Shown: piece after piece, positions 22,205-33,148 of the stretch | Position numbering within the stretch: the stretch's first letter is position 1 | Layout of the letters: the number at the start of each line of letters is the position of its first letter | Source: Pectinophora gossypiella | Lineage: Eukaryota > Arthropoda > Insecta > Lepidoptera > Gelechiidae | DNA length: 64,000 bases | Assembly: GCF_024362695.1 (NCBI RefSeq) | Contig: NC_065417.1 | Location: forward strand, 7,433,001 to 7,497,000 | Reading direction: 5' to 3' | Position numbers and translations under genes: made by a program | Notes under the pieces: generated by a model | Seen by the model: only the letters and a program-made list of their open reading frames with translations | The model's database searches: none | Told to the model about the DNA's origin: nothing

Positions 22205-24239
22205 AACTAATTGACCACCGATGTATTGATTATTTGGTAATTGCTAATATTAATAAAAAAATGTGTTTGAACTTTGAACTTTATTGAGTTGAAAGTTGTA
22301 GTGTTGTGACGAACCTTTATATTGGAACTATCAGTATTAATTTGGACAGTTTAGTTTTGTTAGGTTTTAATTAATGGAACAATATCAACAAGTTTCAAGT
22401 GCAATTGAAGTGACAAAGTAGGCTGATAATAATGAGATTGGAAGAAATCTCACACCTACTAAGAGACTTATTTCCATGGAGCAGTGTGTGGTCTATGTCA
22501 TCCTTGTGATTGGAAATAGCATACTTTGACTTTATTCAAATTGCTTTATTGTTAGGAAAAATGTAACATAAACCAAATAATTGGAATTTTTCTACCAATG
22601 AGTCAATTGGTTTATGGTACATTGATATCAACTAAAACAACAAATATGGTTGTGTATAAAATCTGTGATATTTCCACCTATTTTGATAAATATACTTACA
22701 CAAAATTTTAACACTTAGGCCAAAGAAAATCTTAAGAGTTTGCATTTATTCAGTGACTGTTTTAATGATATTGTGGATATTACAACAATCAATCAATACT
22801 ATATAGTAGTATTTATACACTTGGTATTTTTTCATTAGTTCTTGAGTGGTTTAACTAAAGTAGTTAGATGTATTTTGTTAGAAATCCTCAGGAATCCTTA
22901 CTTATACCTACCATGGACAACTGTTATTCATCCATACTTGCACCTACCCTACTTGAAACTGTACTTGGCAGTTGGCGACGTTACTACTACACACACTGCA
23001 CCTACTTTTATCGCCTATGAAATTTGTTACCGAGAATGGAGGTAAGTCGATATTACCCAACTGTTACCAAAGGGCGAATAATGTCTCTGTTATATATTGA
23101 TATGACTTGGTAATTGGCATAAACCCGTCATATATTTCATCAAAAAAAATCATTTCAAAGTGACAAAACGAGGCCGCAGGCAGAGGAGACTCGTATCTAG
23201 AAAAAAAATTGTGGAATGGAGGAAACAAAAGGCCTGCCTGTGATTGATGATAAATCCGTAAATAGGTTCTTATTTGTTATTCACGTGTCATGCTCACGTA
23301 TGACAAGGATGTGACAGATTCTCTTTGTGTGGGTACCCTCCTCCCTACAAATTAATGAAGAACACGAGGACTCACCGATCAATACATTGACCTAATAATT
23401 TTTGACACCAATATCTGGAGAAATTCTAGAATAATACCTACATAGTTTGATTACAGTCAGTTGGTTTGGTTTACCGAAGTTTTACCTCGTCACGCACTTT
23501 GTAAATATAAGGTTTCTTTTTCTATATTTATGTCGAAATTTAGGATTAATAGAGTTACACATCTGTAGGTGTAATGTAGTACATACTAGTACGTACTATA
23601 CTAGTACATTACATACTGGAAATAGCTGTTAAGAATCATGAAGGGTATCGTCGGTTGCGATGGATGGGTGACCGTTTAGTAAATTTCCGAGTCGTCCTTG
23701 CTTGAGAGAGCCCCTAATTCTCGGTCGTAGTATACTATTGACACGTATATTGACATTAAGTCATTAAACCAAAGCTGACATAGGAGTTGTTAGAAGGGCA
23801 GATCCGAGTCCAACAGCGGAACGTACCTATATCGGCTGTTTAGGTATAAAGATCGAAGATGTTGGGGCGTACCTAATATCGAGAGTAATAGTAGGTATTA
23901 ATGGTACGATTAGTTTATGTGGTAAGAAATTATTTCTGCAATATAGGTAGATATCTATATTACAGTACTACGTACTTACTGTGCTGTACCTACTAGGTAG
24001 TACAGCATAGCCAGCTGACAAATTACCTGAGAAAACACCTCATCCGCCTGAATCTAGAAGAGCTTTTGTTTACGCTGAGCCGACGACATGGAAGAAGTAA
24101 CCTCAAAGCGACGACGTTACGAGTTTACGGTCTCTAACGTCCCACTTCGTGTGCTCTTAATGAGTAGGTATTAAAGGTACGAAACGTTCGGTGTTTATTG
24201 TGGCTTGTTTACCAACAAGCTTCCAAATCTCTATGAGGA
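22205..24239. other. Intergenic DNA without recognisable genes
   Basis: It starts with the probable 3' end of the YTHDC1-like transcript. Short palindromic TAGTAC/GTACTA strings occur at 23577-23615. A diverged SINE-tail fragment (AGCGGAACGTACCTATATCG) lies near 23815-23850. No ORF with codon bias or domain was recognised. Confidence 0.4.
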
Positions 24240-24500
24240 TATCTAAGATAATAATAACTTTATTCTTCGTCCTAGCGTGAATCCCAGCGTCTTGGGCTCG
24301 GGTCCGTTGCTGCCGTTATTCCTCCACTTGGCCCTGTCCTGGACATCGTCCTTATCTCTCATGTCATTTTCCACGACACTCAACTTCCTCCGCTTAGGTC
24401 TTATCCCTTTCGTCGCGCCAGTAAGATGTTGAGAGCCGCGTTGCCAACGTACTCAGGCGGTCTTCTCCTCACATGCCCATATGAGTATCAACGCAATCCG
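24240..24500 (-). pseudogene. Decayed LINE C-terminal fragment (RTE-like)
   Basis: Read on the minus strand, broken frames give YSYGHVRRRPPEYVGNAALN and later a segment resembling the common DRAKWR...P ending seen at the C-terminus of RTE-type insect ORF2 proteins. Frameshifts and stops interrupt it, and no RT core motif remains. Assignment to RTE is by motif resemblance only. Confidence 0.45.
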
Positions 24501-24899
24501 TTTTTTTTGAAGTTTGACACGTTTGACACTCCAAGAAAGCCACTACCTACCGCACACATAAGTGTGCTTAACTTACTCGTGACAGATTTTGTCGAGTTTC
24601 GTTACTGCGCAGATACAACGTAACATCTTTATCTTGGCAACTTGGATGGAATGAATATGTCTTTTCGTTATGACCCACGTCTCGTTTCCTAGCGTCTTTG
24701 CACTACTAAGTACGGGTCTTATTCGATCTGAGTCCGTCAAATGACGGATCCGAAGTGACCGCAGTACTATATACCACCTGCCATTTGTATGGCTTGCGCA
24801 TTACATAAATCAACATATACCTACGTGAACTGATTTTATTTGTGGTGGCATATAATTGGTCATTATTTACTCGTTATTTTATGTCTATTTTGTAAATAA

Positions 24900-24960
24900 A
24901 TAGTTATTTTTTATTTTATTAGGGAAGCTAACATTCCCTAATAAAATAAAAAATAACTAT
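24900..24960. repeat. Perfect 26-bp inverted repeat with 9-bp loop
   Basis: The left arm 24900-24925 and right arm 24935-24960 are exact reverse complements and very AT-rich, ending in AGGGA/TCCCT at the loop (AGCTAACAT). It would form a stable cruciform or RNA hairpin. No poly(A), gene or terminal repeat is next to it, so its origin is unclear. Confidence 0.9.
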
Positions 24961-25539
24961 GCTGTAGATAACAAGAACATTAAGTAATAACCGTCAACTA
25001 AGTGGATAGGTACCTACCGTATACACCTACCTACTTAAAAGATCCAATGCTCAAGATCAGTTTCTCTTTTGGCGCTGCGTGATTGTAATAGGTACTATAC
25101 CTATGTACATATTCTCATATTCTGTGGTGTTGCAATGCAAATGTTCTGCTTGGTCCTGCTACTTATTCGTATGTCATCGTCGACTTCAGTACTGCAAAGT
25201 TCTTTATTGAGAATCACATTACCTACGTAGAGGAACTGGAATAACAGCTAGTGGAACGCGCTTTGATTAGAGTTAGAGCTTATAATGGTATTCACGACAA
25301 CACCTGTGTTTGGTTAAAGACCTAAATGTGTGTGCGTCAAGCTAGCGGCCTCAAAAAAAAATGGGCACGAAAAAATAATTTGACCATACCAAAAAATAGT
25401 ACTCTTATTGAAAAAAATAGTACCTGTTGTAAAAAAATTAGTACCATCACGGTTCTGGATTTATAGCCATGTTTTATTGCACTTGCTAGCTTGACGGTGA
25501 GCGAAATTTGGCGATCCTTTTGTTCAGGGTTACTATTGA

Positions 25540-25725
25540 GCCGTCAAAGGCCCCTGACAGCTCATACACGGATCATCTTATTTTCTGACAATCAGGTGAT
25601 CAGCCTGTAATGTCCTAACTCCTAACCAAACTAGGGACCACAAAGTAATTTTTGTGATATGTTCCCACCGGGAATCAAACCCAGGGCCTCCGGATCGTGA
25701 GCCCAACGCTGGACCACGGAGGTCG
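25540..25725 (-). mobile_element. tRNA-headed SINE, 5' part
   Basis: On the minus strand a tRNA-like head starts near 25725 (CCTCCGTGGTCCAGCGTTGG) with a B-box-like GGGTTTGATTCCCGGTGGG. The body follows, with CTAGTTTGGTTAGG, ACATTACAGGCTGATCACCT and GATTGTC. The same order is found in plus orientation at 27875-28195. The anticodon arm does not form a sound tRNA. Confidence 0.75.
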
Positions 25726-25773
25726 TTGGCCTTATAAAACGTCTATTACTTATATGATTACTGATTATATGTA

Positions 25774-27404
25774 CACTTCTCATCAAAAAAATCGAAACAC
25801 CTTGCAAGTTTACGTTTTGTCAGGATTATCAGAAAAATGTGCATATTACTCACTATTAAATGTCGTTTAATAGTGAGTAATATGAGCTTATCAAATCTTA
25901 ATGTTAATGTTCTAAATTTAAATGAATTTTTCATAGGTTTCGTATTTTGTTAAATGAGTCATTTTTATTCCGTATGGAGTATAAAGGAAATGGATAAAAC
26001 AACACACGTAAATGGAAAAAAAAGCTAAAAAACGTTTATTTAATAACTTGTATTCCCTCCCCGAGCTCTAATTACTGCTTCCATACGGTTCTTCATCGAT
26101 CGGATGAGAGTCACGATCACATGCTGTGGTATATTGTCCCATTCCTCTTGGATTGCATCTTGCAGCTGGCTAAGTGTTTCTGGGGCAGGATCTCTTGCTC
26201 GAATTCGTCTCTTTAATTCATCCCACAGATGTTCAATGGGATTCATGTCCGGGCTTCTTGCTGGCCATTCCATAATAGAGATATCGACTTCGTTAAGATA
26301 ATCTCGTACGACGCCCGCGGTGTGAGCCCTAGCATTGTCGTGCATGAATATGAAGCCGTTGCCAATAAAATGTGCATAGGGCATCACATGAGGCTCGAGA
26401 CACTCTTCGACGTACCGATGACAGTTTAGTGCAGGCAGACGTGGCCCAGACACGAAAGCAAGCTCTGTCTTACCGTCGGCGCTGATTCCTCCCCAAACCG
26501 TCCACGAACCGCCACCATAGCTGACCTTTTCTTCAATGCAGCATTGTGCATAGCGTTCTCCGTCTCTTCTGTAGACCTTGTTCCTTCCGTCGTTACCATA
26601 CAGCATAATTTTACACTCATCAGAAAAGAGAACTTTGCTCCACTGTAGGTATGACCAATTTAGGTGCTCACGTGCAAAGTTAAGGCGCGCTCTTCGATGG
26701 TCTGCAGTTAATTTCGGCCCATTTGCTGGCTTATGCGGTACCAGTCCACGATCCTTCAACCTTCTTCTAATTGTAGAGTCACTTACAGCCACCCTTCGTA
26801 CAACACGAAGCCGCTGCTGCAGTTGAAAAGCGTTAAGGCGTCGATTTCTTAAAGAAGTTGTTACAATAAATCGATCATCTCGCTCAGAAGTGACCCGATT
26901 CCTGCCAGATCCTGAACGGCGCGTGAACAAACCAGTCTCCCGATAACGTTTATAGACTCTATGAACAGATGACAGGCTTAGATGCAGTCTTGCAGCCACA
27001 ACACGCTGACTAAGGCCAGAATCCAGCAATGCCACAACTTGGGCGGCTTCTGTGGGCGAAGTATCCATACGTTTTAGAAAAAAAACCTTTTTTCAGACGT
27101 CCCAAAGTCACAGTATTGAAATAAAAAACAAAAAGTTTAAGGATAGGTGCCAATTTTTAGTTTTTAAACGCTAAATGTACTCCAACCCTAAACACACATT
27201 TGTCTCAAAACAGTGATTCATTTCGTTTATAAGATAAACAAATGAAATTCTAATTTTGAATTTAGAATTTTCGCTTATTACTGTAATGGCCAAACTGCCA
27301 GCTATACATTTATGTATTTTTTTCATCGTATGAATTCTTTTTTGTGTTAAATTCGGACAGAAACAATGAAAACGGAAGTGTTTCGATTTTTTTGATGAGA
27401 AGTG
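25774..27404 (-). mobile_element. Tc1-type DNA transposon with 27-bp terminal inverted repeats
   Basis: The ends match exactly for 27 bp, starting CACTTCTCATC inward on each side, and are flanked by TA at 25772-25773 and 27405-27406, the usual Tc1/mariner target duplication. It is 1631 bp long and encloses one intact transposase gene on the minus strand. A separate 19-bp perfect inverted repeat with a 5-bp loop lies inside the left end (25841-25883). Confidence 0.93.
26040..27068 (-). CDS. Tc1-family transposase, DD34E, intact
   Basis: 342 aa. The N-terminal half has two helix-turn-helix units (residues about 1-50 and 60-115: VVALLDSGLSQRVVAARL, RRRLKDRGLVPHKP) with a GRNR-type linker (GSGRNRVTSERDDR, residues 53-65). 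The catalytic domain has D150 (KVLFSDECKI), D244 (FMHDNARAHT) and E279 (SPDMNPIEHLWDELKRR), with 34 residues between the second and third acids. The glycine-rich box is VWGGIS. It cuts and pastes the surrounding element at TA sites. Length and motifs are full for the family, with no frameshift. ATG at 27068 begins MDTSPTEAAQ. Confidence 0.95.
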   Translation of the reverse strand: MDTSPTEAAQVVALLDSGLSQRVVAARLHLSLSSVHRVYKRYRETGLFTRRSGSGRNRVTSERDDRFIVTTSLRNRRLNAFQLQQRLRVVRRVAVSDSTIRRRLKDRGLVPHKPANGPKLTADHRRARLNFAREHLNWSYLQWSKVLFSDECKIMLYGNDGRNKVYRRDGERYAQCCIEEKVSYGGGSWTVWGGISADGKTELAFVSGPRLPALNCHRYVEECLEPHVMPYAHFIGNGFIFMHDNARAHTAGVVRDYLNEVDISIMEWPARSPDMNPIEHLWDELKRRIRARDPAPETLSQLQDAIQEEWDNIPQHVIVTLIRSMKNRMEAVIRARGGNTSY

Positions 27405-27406
27405 TA

Positions 27407-27874
27407 TTTAGGTAAGTAATCCAAATTTATGACTAAATATTTTTTAATAAGTAGTATGTGTCAGCGAAGCCGCGTAAGCGCGAGAAAAATCTAGGTAAAT
27501 CTACTATGCTTAGAACAAGCAAGCGATAACCATGGCCACGTAGTATTATTCTATGCCATGGCATGCGTTTCCTAGGTATTGTGGAGCGAATAGCAGGAAT
27601 AGTTTTAGGTTGTCTCATTGAGGATGAGCGGCTCTGTCTACCCCATTATGAATATTGTGCGTGGAGTTATTATATTAGGTTCACATAATATAGCATCACG
27701 CCTGTATCCCCGAAGCGGTAGACACTATTGTATACACCCACTTTTCACCTAAATTAAGATCTAATGTTCTATATCGTCGCCTTAGGGTTGAACCAAATCT
27801 GGCAGCACACCTTAGCATACGTACGCGACGGCGCGGGCGGTCCAACACTGTACACATATTACCTACCTACCAAC
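27407..27874. other. Intergenic DNA with a fragment of a common dispersed repeat
   Basis: No gene seen. At 27685-27720 ATCACGCCTGTATCCCC and AGCGGTAGAC belong to a repeat family found also near 41530-41590, 43930-43985, 45590-45625 and 54965-55010. Confidence 0.45.
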
Positions 27875-28195
27875 GGCCTCCGTGGTCCAGTGGTTAAGCG
27901 TTATGCTCACGAACCTGAGGCCCCGGGTTCGAATCCCGGTGGGGACATATCAGAAAAAACACTTTGTGATCCCTAGTTTGGTTAGGACATTACAGGCTGA
28001 TCACCTGATTGTCCAAAAGTAAGATGGTCCGTGCTTCGAAAGGCTCGTTAAACCGTTGGTCCCGGTTACTTACTTACTGATGTAAGTACGTAGTCGTTAC
28101 ATGTGTCATGTCAGGGGCCATTGGCGGCGCAATAATAAACCTGACACCAGGGTTGCTGAGGTTGGTAATTCGCTACACAACCCACACGATAGAAG
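27875..28195 (+). mobile_element. tRNA-headed SINE
   Basis: The head (27875-27948) has an A-box-like TCCGTGGTCCAGTGGTTAAG and a B box GGGTTCGAATCCCGG, close to a tRNA but with a poor acceptor stem. The body repeats the order seen at 25540-25725 (CCCTAGTTTGGTTAGGACAT, GCTGATCACCTGATTGTCC) and adds CGTTAAACCGTTGGTCCCGG. It ends in a GAAGAAGAC tail near 28195. Confidence 0.75.
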
Positions 28196-28599
28196 AAGAC
28201 CTATCTAATCTATACCATTTACCTAGCTTACTACGAGCAAACTAAATTGCGATAGTGTGCTGCAGCAAGCTATTGTTTCGTAGGTATATTGTGAGATTTT
28301 GTTAACAAAAAATCACAACCGCATAAGGTTTTTCAAAAAGCGCATATCTACCTACTTATAATTTAAGTACAAGTAAGTGAGCAAGTTGTATGAAGGCATG
28401 TATACAACCTTGTTTGTTACAATGAGTGGTAACACAACGTCCCTCCCTTTTAAAAACATTTAAATTAATTAAAAATATACAGTACCGAGGTATTTTGTAA
28501 TGAAGGTAAGGGAATCTCGTCGTTAGATAAAAAATAGTCTGTACCGACCGACCATAACAGGGATCGGTGAGGCTTTGTCGACGTTTAGTCTTATTATGT

Positions 28600-28925
28600 A
28601 ATAGGAGGCGTGGAGGTTGTAAGTGGTGGACGCAGGCGCGGTGGTCGCCGGCGGCGCGTACAAGGGCCGAGGGCGCGTCAGTCGGCGCTCGGCGACTGGC
28701 GGTGCTTCGCGCTGTGCGCCGCGCCCCATACCGCCGAAGCGTGGCTCGGGGCGTGGCGCTTACGTAAACACGCGTGGCACACAGCTCGCGCTGCGGGCGG
28801 CGCGGGGCCGCGCCACTCTCCGTCCGAGAACGACCTCATGGCCCGCGCCGCCGCCTGAGTCTATGTGGATAGCTGCACGGAGGCCGCGCCGCCGCCGCTG
28901 CCACTGCCACCGCCGCCGAATTTCG
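28600..28925. promoter_or_regulatory. GC- and CpG-rich island in AT-rich intergenic DNA
   Basis: About 325 bp are strongly GC-rich (GGCGGCGCG, CCGCGCCGCCGCC) in otherwise AT-rich DNA. Several frames stay open on both strands only because stop codons are scarce; none shows a domain. Only the NMDA receptor gene (first coding exon at 39.7 kb) shows the same base composition. It could be the promoter or a non-coding first exon of that or another gene; this is a guess from composition. Confidence 0.35.
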
Positions 28926-30331
28926 CGCTTATAGGTACTCTCTCACAAATACTTATTACAAAACATTCCACCCATCATATCATTTCCATCCGCCCATAGC
29001 TAAAAATATATGTCATGACTGTCAAGACTCGAAAACAAGCATTTCCGTAATTTCCATGAAGTATAAGTAGGTATATGACTTCGATAGGTAGGTAGTTATG
29101 TAGTTTACTGTTTTCAACATTAAATATTCAGCAAAACAGTTGATAGGTACCTAGGTATATACAGCTCTCGTCGATCTTCTAATATTCATGAAGGAAGCAA
29201 GACGATGAAGATCATTTTTTATTTAAAGGTACCCGGGCGCACAAAAAAGAAAGTTGTTTTCCTGAATATTTAACACACACTCATCCGTATCGTTGTGAAA
29301 CGTCTGTTATTGTCAGCATCAATTTAAGTTTCATGAGTCCTTGCATCACAAATTTTATTGATCTCCTTAATACATAGTCCTGGGAGCATTTAAGGTTCGT
29401 AACTTATATAAATTGTAAACTTTGTAAGTAAGTAAGTACATCATAATACAGATGAGACGCCCGCAGAACTTTGGCGACGCGCGTTCGTATACTTATAGTA
29501 GATAACTATATATACCTATTAGGCACTACATATAGCACTGATAAAAGAATGTTTGTTACATTTCGTACAAGTTCGTTTGGGTTTTGGTGGCGTTTATTAA
29601 CTCAACTTCGTTTATATCCTAGGAGCTGTTTGTTAGATATGATGAATTATCATTTCATTTCCAAAACAATGCTTGTGGATATTCATACCTCTATCGAAAT
29701 TTACATTTATAAATTATAACAATATAATTAAGTAAATGAAAACCACCTGCGTTAGATTGACAAGTGTAAGTAAGTATTATAGGAAAAAACTGGTATCAAA
29801 TGGAGTGAAGTGTAGCCGGGGAATTTGGCGGCCGATATGGATTTCTCCCTCTCCCCACGACAACGTGCCGCGTCGCCTCCCCGGAGCGGACTGTTATTTC
29901 TACTAAATCTATCTTACGACGTTTATTCACTGCTCGCCTACTAAGAAATTAGAAATTACAGATGACTTCTGATGGCGAGTCCATTAATTATTAAGTACGA
30001 ACTCTTTTATATTTTTGAATAATTATAACCTACATAATCAAATGTGTGTAGCAGAACGGCTAAGGCGCTTATCATGTCTGCGTATAAACTAGGTATCTAT
30101 GTTAATAAGACAGCGTCATAGTTTCAGGACACATAGAAGACTTTATAAGCTAACTTATGTCTAAAATAATTATATAACATGCAGGGGTCTTCGAGAAAAA
30201 AAATAAAAACGAAAAGAAGAAAATCTAAACGAAGAAACGAAAAGAAGTAAGTACATTGAAACGAGTGGTGTTCAGACTTGCTTGATTGATTCAAGGCGTG
30301 GGCATGTACACGAAGTATATACAAATATATA
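28926..30331. other. Intergenic DNA, nothing recognised
   Basis: AT-rich with TAGGTACCTA-type tracts common in this genome. Short ORFs show no family signature. Confidence 0.4.
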
Positions 30332-30958
30332 TGTCGTAACAGTAGGGTCGGTGTCGGTCGTAACATCATCATCAGAATGGAGGGTGGGCGTTAGAAGACA
30401 ATAATGGCCGTCAATAGTATCACAATCATTTTATTTACTTCCACATAGTTCTTGTATCACGATTAGATAAAGTCACAAAATAAGATACACACTCACGGCA
30501 ACGTCACGGTATTCGTAATGGTTACACAGTCTCTCGTTATCTAGCGCGCATAAGGACGTTAGCGCGAAGGGGCTACTCGCCCTCTACTTGCCCTCCACCA
30601 CCCATGGTTCCTATATTCGGACCGAATCATCGGGACATGTGAACGTACTTGCTAGGTACTCTTTTCCGATCACACTTTCTTGACGTCCCTACAAGTTATA
30701 GGTGAGCGACTATAGCACTCCTCGTAATTATTCGACACGTCCGCTCATGACGATGGTTCGCGGTAGACTGCCCGACTAGAACGGCAGTGCACGTCCGCTC
30801 GACACGACGACTCTGTAGTGACTCCGTCGACTTCACTCAGATCTGGCCGTACGCCACCTGCCGTCGGAGCGATGCAACTTCATGACGGAAGTGATGTAAC
30901 TTCATTTTATTTTCCGATTTGATCAATTTCTCTTCTTTATTCATAACCAACTCCGACA
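30332..30958 (-). repeat. 3' LTR
   Basis: 627 bp. It pairs with the copy at 33149-33781. Read on the minus strand it starts TGTCGGAGTTGG and ends TTACGACA. A short minus-strand frame enters it from the interior and stops inside, as happens where coding runs into a 3' LTR. Confidence 0.8.
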
Positions 30959-31077
30959 CGGCCATCCTGCGTGACACACGTCCTCGTGTGTTAATCTGAA
31001 ACAATATACCACAGCACAGTATCCAAGTTCGCTCGGTCATTCCTGACCTGACATGAGACTCTATAAAGGACTCGTCC

Positions 31078-31330
31078 GAGCTCTATTTGTGACTCTACAT
31101 GAGCTCTACTTGTGACTCTACATGAGCTCTACTTGTGACTCTACATGAGCTCTACTTGTGACTCTACATGAGCTCTACTTGTGACTCTACATGAGCTCTA
31201 CTTGTGACTCTACATGAGCTCTACTTGTGACTCTACATGAGCTCTACTTGTGACTCTACATGAGCTCTACTTGTGACTCTACATGAGCTCTACTTGTGAC
31301 TCTACATGAGCTCTACTTGTGACTCTACAT
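31078..31330. repeat. Minisatellite, 11 x 23 bp
   Basis: Exactly 253 bp made of eleven 23-bp units, each with GAGCTC and TGACTC. Only the first unit differs by eye (TATTTG for TACTTG). Such uniformity means recent expansion. It lies inside the LTR element and may be its own feature. Confidence 0.97.
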
Positions 31331-31485
31331 AAGACTTCAGTACGCATATCCATCAAGTGGATTTCCAGAGTGCATCACCACACAGAGTAAACAATTTGAA
31401 AGAATGCCTCAATCAACAACTAATGATAAAAAAAAACAAAAGTATCTTAGACTGTTCATTATACACACACATACAAGGGCACATA

Positions 31486-31876
31486 AATACTCGGTTATAA
31501 GTCAACATTGGCAACCATTTGCCACTTTCATAACAGACCATCATTGGTCAACTCAACAAGGTAATCATATACCACTAAAACCAGGTCCCCATGGACCTAA
31601 ACAATCACCACACCTCCAGTCGCACACCGCGCCCTGAACAGCCTCTAACGGGACTGCAGTTACGACTACGCTGGAGCCACAGTGCACCTTAATACTCGGT
31701 GATAACATTGGCAACCATTTGCCACTTTCATAACAGACCATCATTGGTCATTTCCACAAGGTAATCATATACCACTAAAACCAGGTCCCCATGGACCTAC
31801 ACACTCACCACACCTCCAGTCGCACACCGCGCCCTGAACAGCCTCTAACGGGACTGCAGTTACGACTACGCTGGAA
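31486..31876. repeat. Tandem duplication of about 200 bp inside the LTR element
   Basis: The block with AACATTGGCAACCATTTGCC, CCAGGTCCCCATGGACCTA and CGGGACTGCAGTTACGACTA occurs at about 31486-31691 and again at 31692-31876, with few differences. The second copy lacks a few bases at its start. Confidence 0.9.
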
Positions 31877-33132
31877 ATGCAGCACAACAACAAAAGAGAA
31901 AATAACAATACCAAAGTATGTGTGCCGTGTAACATCTTATTCACTCTCTAAATCAGTAAGATTTAACTCAGAAGGCAATTCGCTTCGAGGCATTTTTTTC
32001 AAGTCTATTTCACTTAATCATAATCCAAATCATTTTACTTCGCAATGTTTACTTCACTTCATTACGATTTCTAATTTAACTAAAGTTAACAAAAGAGAAC
32101 TTTCTGCACTATATTCGTTTGTATCCTATTAAAACTTCCCATCTTTCAAATCAGGTAAAACAGATACGACTCACCGGGACTTATAAGAATTTCCGATAAA
32201 AGATCAACCACTGGTCTTGTGACATGGTTTAGGTCTTCAACAGCACCAGCGCAGCAAGTCCGGCTGGTATACAACGCGCTGCCATGATGTCGTCACTTTA
32301 CACGGCTACGGCTCATCCCGCGCCATTTTCTTCCCCGCTTGCAATCCACCAATTGCCGAACCAAGTTATGACATGAAACAAAAGAATTCACTGTATTATC
32401 GTATTCACATGACTTTCTTTCAATCAGTTTAAAAAGATTACAATAAAGAATGTTGAATATTCAAACATTTGATTAATGACGGTAGGTTACAAAACACGTT
32501 ATTTAACGAGACTCAATTATCATGTCATGACTAACCTCCACCCGCTTGGAGTGAGAAAATACAACTTTAACCACGCAGGTCAAGCGTGTCTACACCAATT
32601 CGAAATATTTTTAGACCAAAATACAAAGATTTGACGATGATGAAAACAGATTGGAAAACGCGGTGTGATTGACATGGATTGTCACAATATGTCTCGTCAA
32701 TTTTATTTTTAAACAAAGGGAAATAGTAATTTCCAAGTTAATTTTAAATTAATTTCCTCATTATTAGAAACGAAAATTCACATAGCAATGAAGTCAATAA
32801 CAATAAGGTTCCAGTATGAAAACGACTCACCGTAATAACAGTTTCCAAGTTGAGGTACCATAATTTTCAAACACGACTGCACACAGTATGGAAATATTGT
32901 GATGTTCACGCCATCATATCTTACGGCATGTAGTGATGTAGTGATGTCGATCATTAACAAGGTCCAGGTCACTTCAAATTCAGGTCCATCTCCAAATTCA
33001 GGCATGACACTACATCTTCATCACGTGGTCACACGAATGTGATAATCATCATAATCTTCTTCTGATAGTGATAATCGAAACTTGCATTGTCTTGTTGTGG
33101 ACGTCGCATCACGTTGTCTTCATCCAAGTCCA

Positions 33133-33148
33133 CTAATCCCGCTTCTGA
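33133..33148 (-). promoter_or_regulatory. Putative primer-binding site of the LTR element
   Basis: TCAGAAGCGGGATTAG follows the 5' LTR directly on the minus strand. It resembles the complement of a tRNA-Leu 3' end (general form TCAGAAGTGGGATTCG, from memory). A very similar string, TTCAGAAGCGGGATAAAG, follows the putative LTR at 61339, which supports the reading. Confidence 0.55.

Noticed and set aside
27875..27948. Possible tRNA gene (A and B boxes present); likewise 45214-45286 and 25650-25725
   Set aside because: Acceptor and anticodon arms do not pair well and each copy continues into the same SINE body, so these are SINE heads.
28523..28934. Coding exons in the GC island (four overlapping ORFs)
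   Set aside because: Open frames on both strands come from base composition; no domain, no clean splice phase.
31078..31330. Regular short repeats resembling a CRISPR array
   Set aside because: Units are contiguous with no spacers, in a eukaryotic genome and inside an LTR element; it is a minisatellite.
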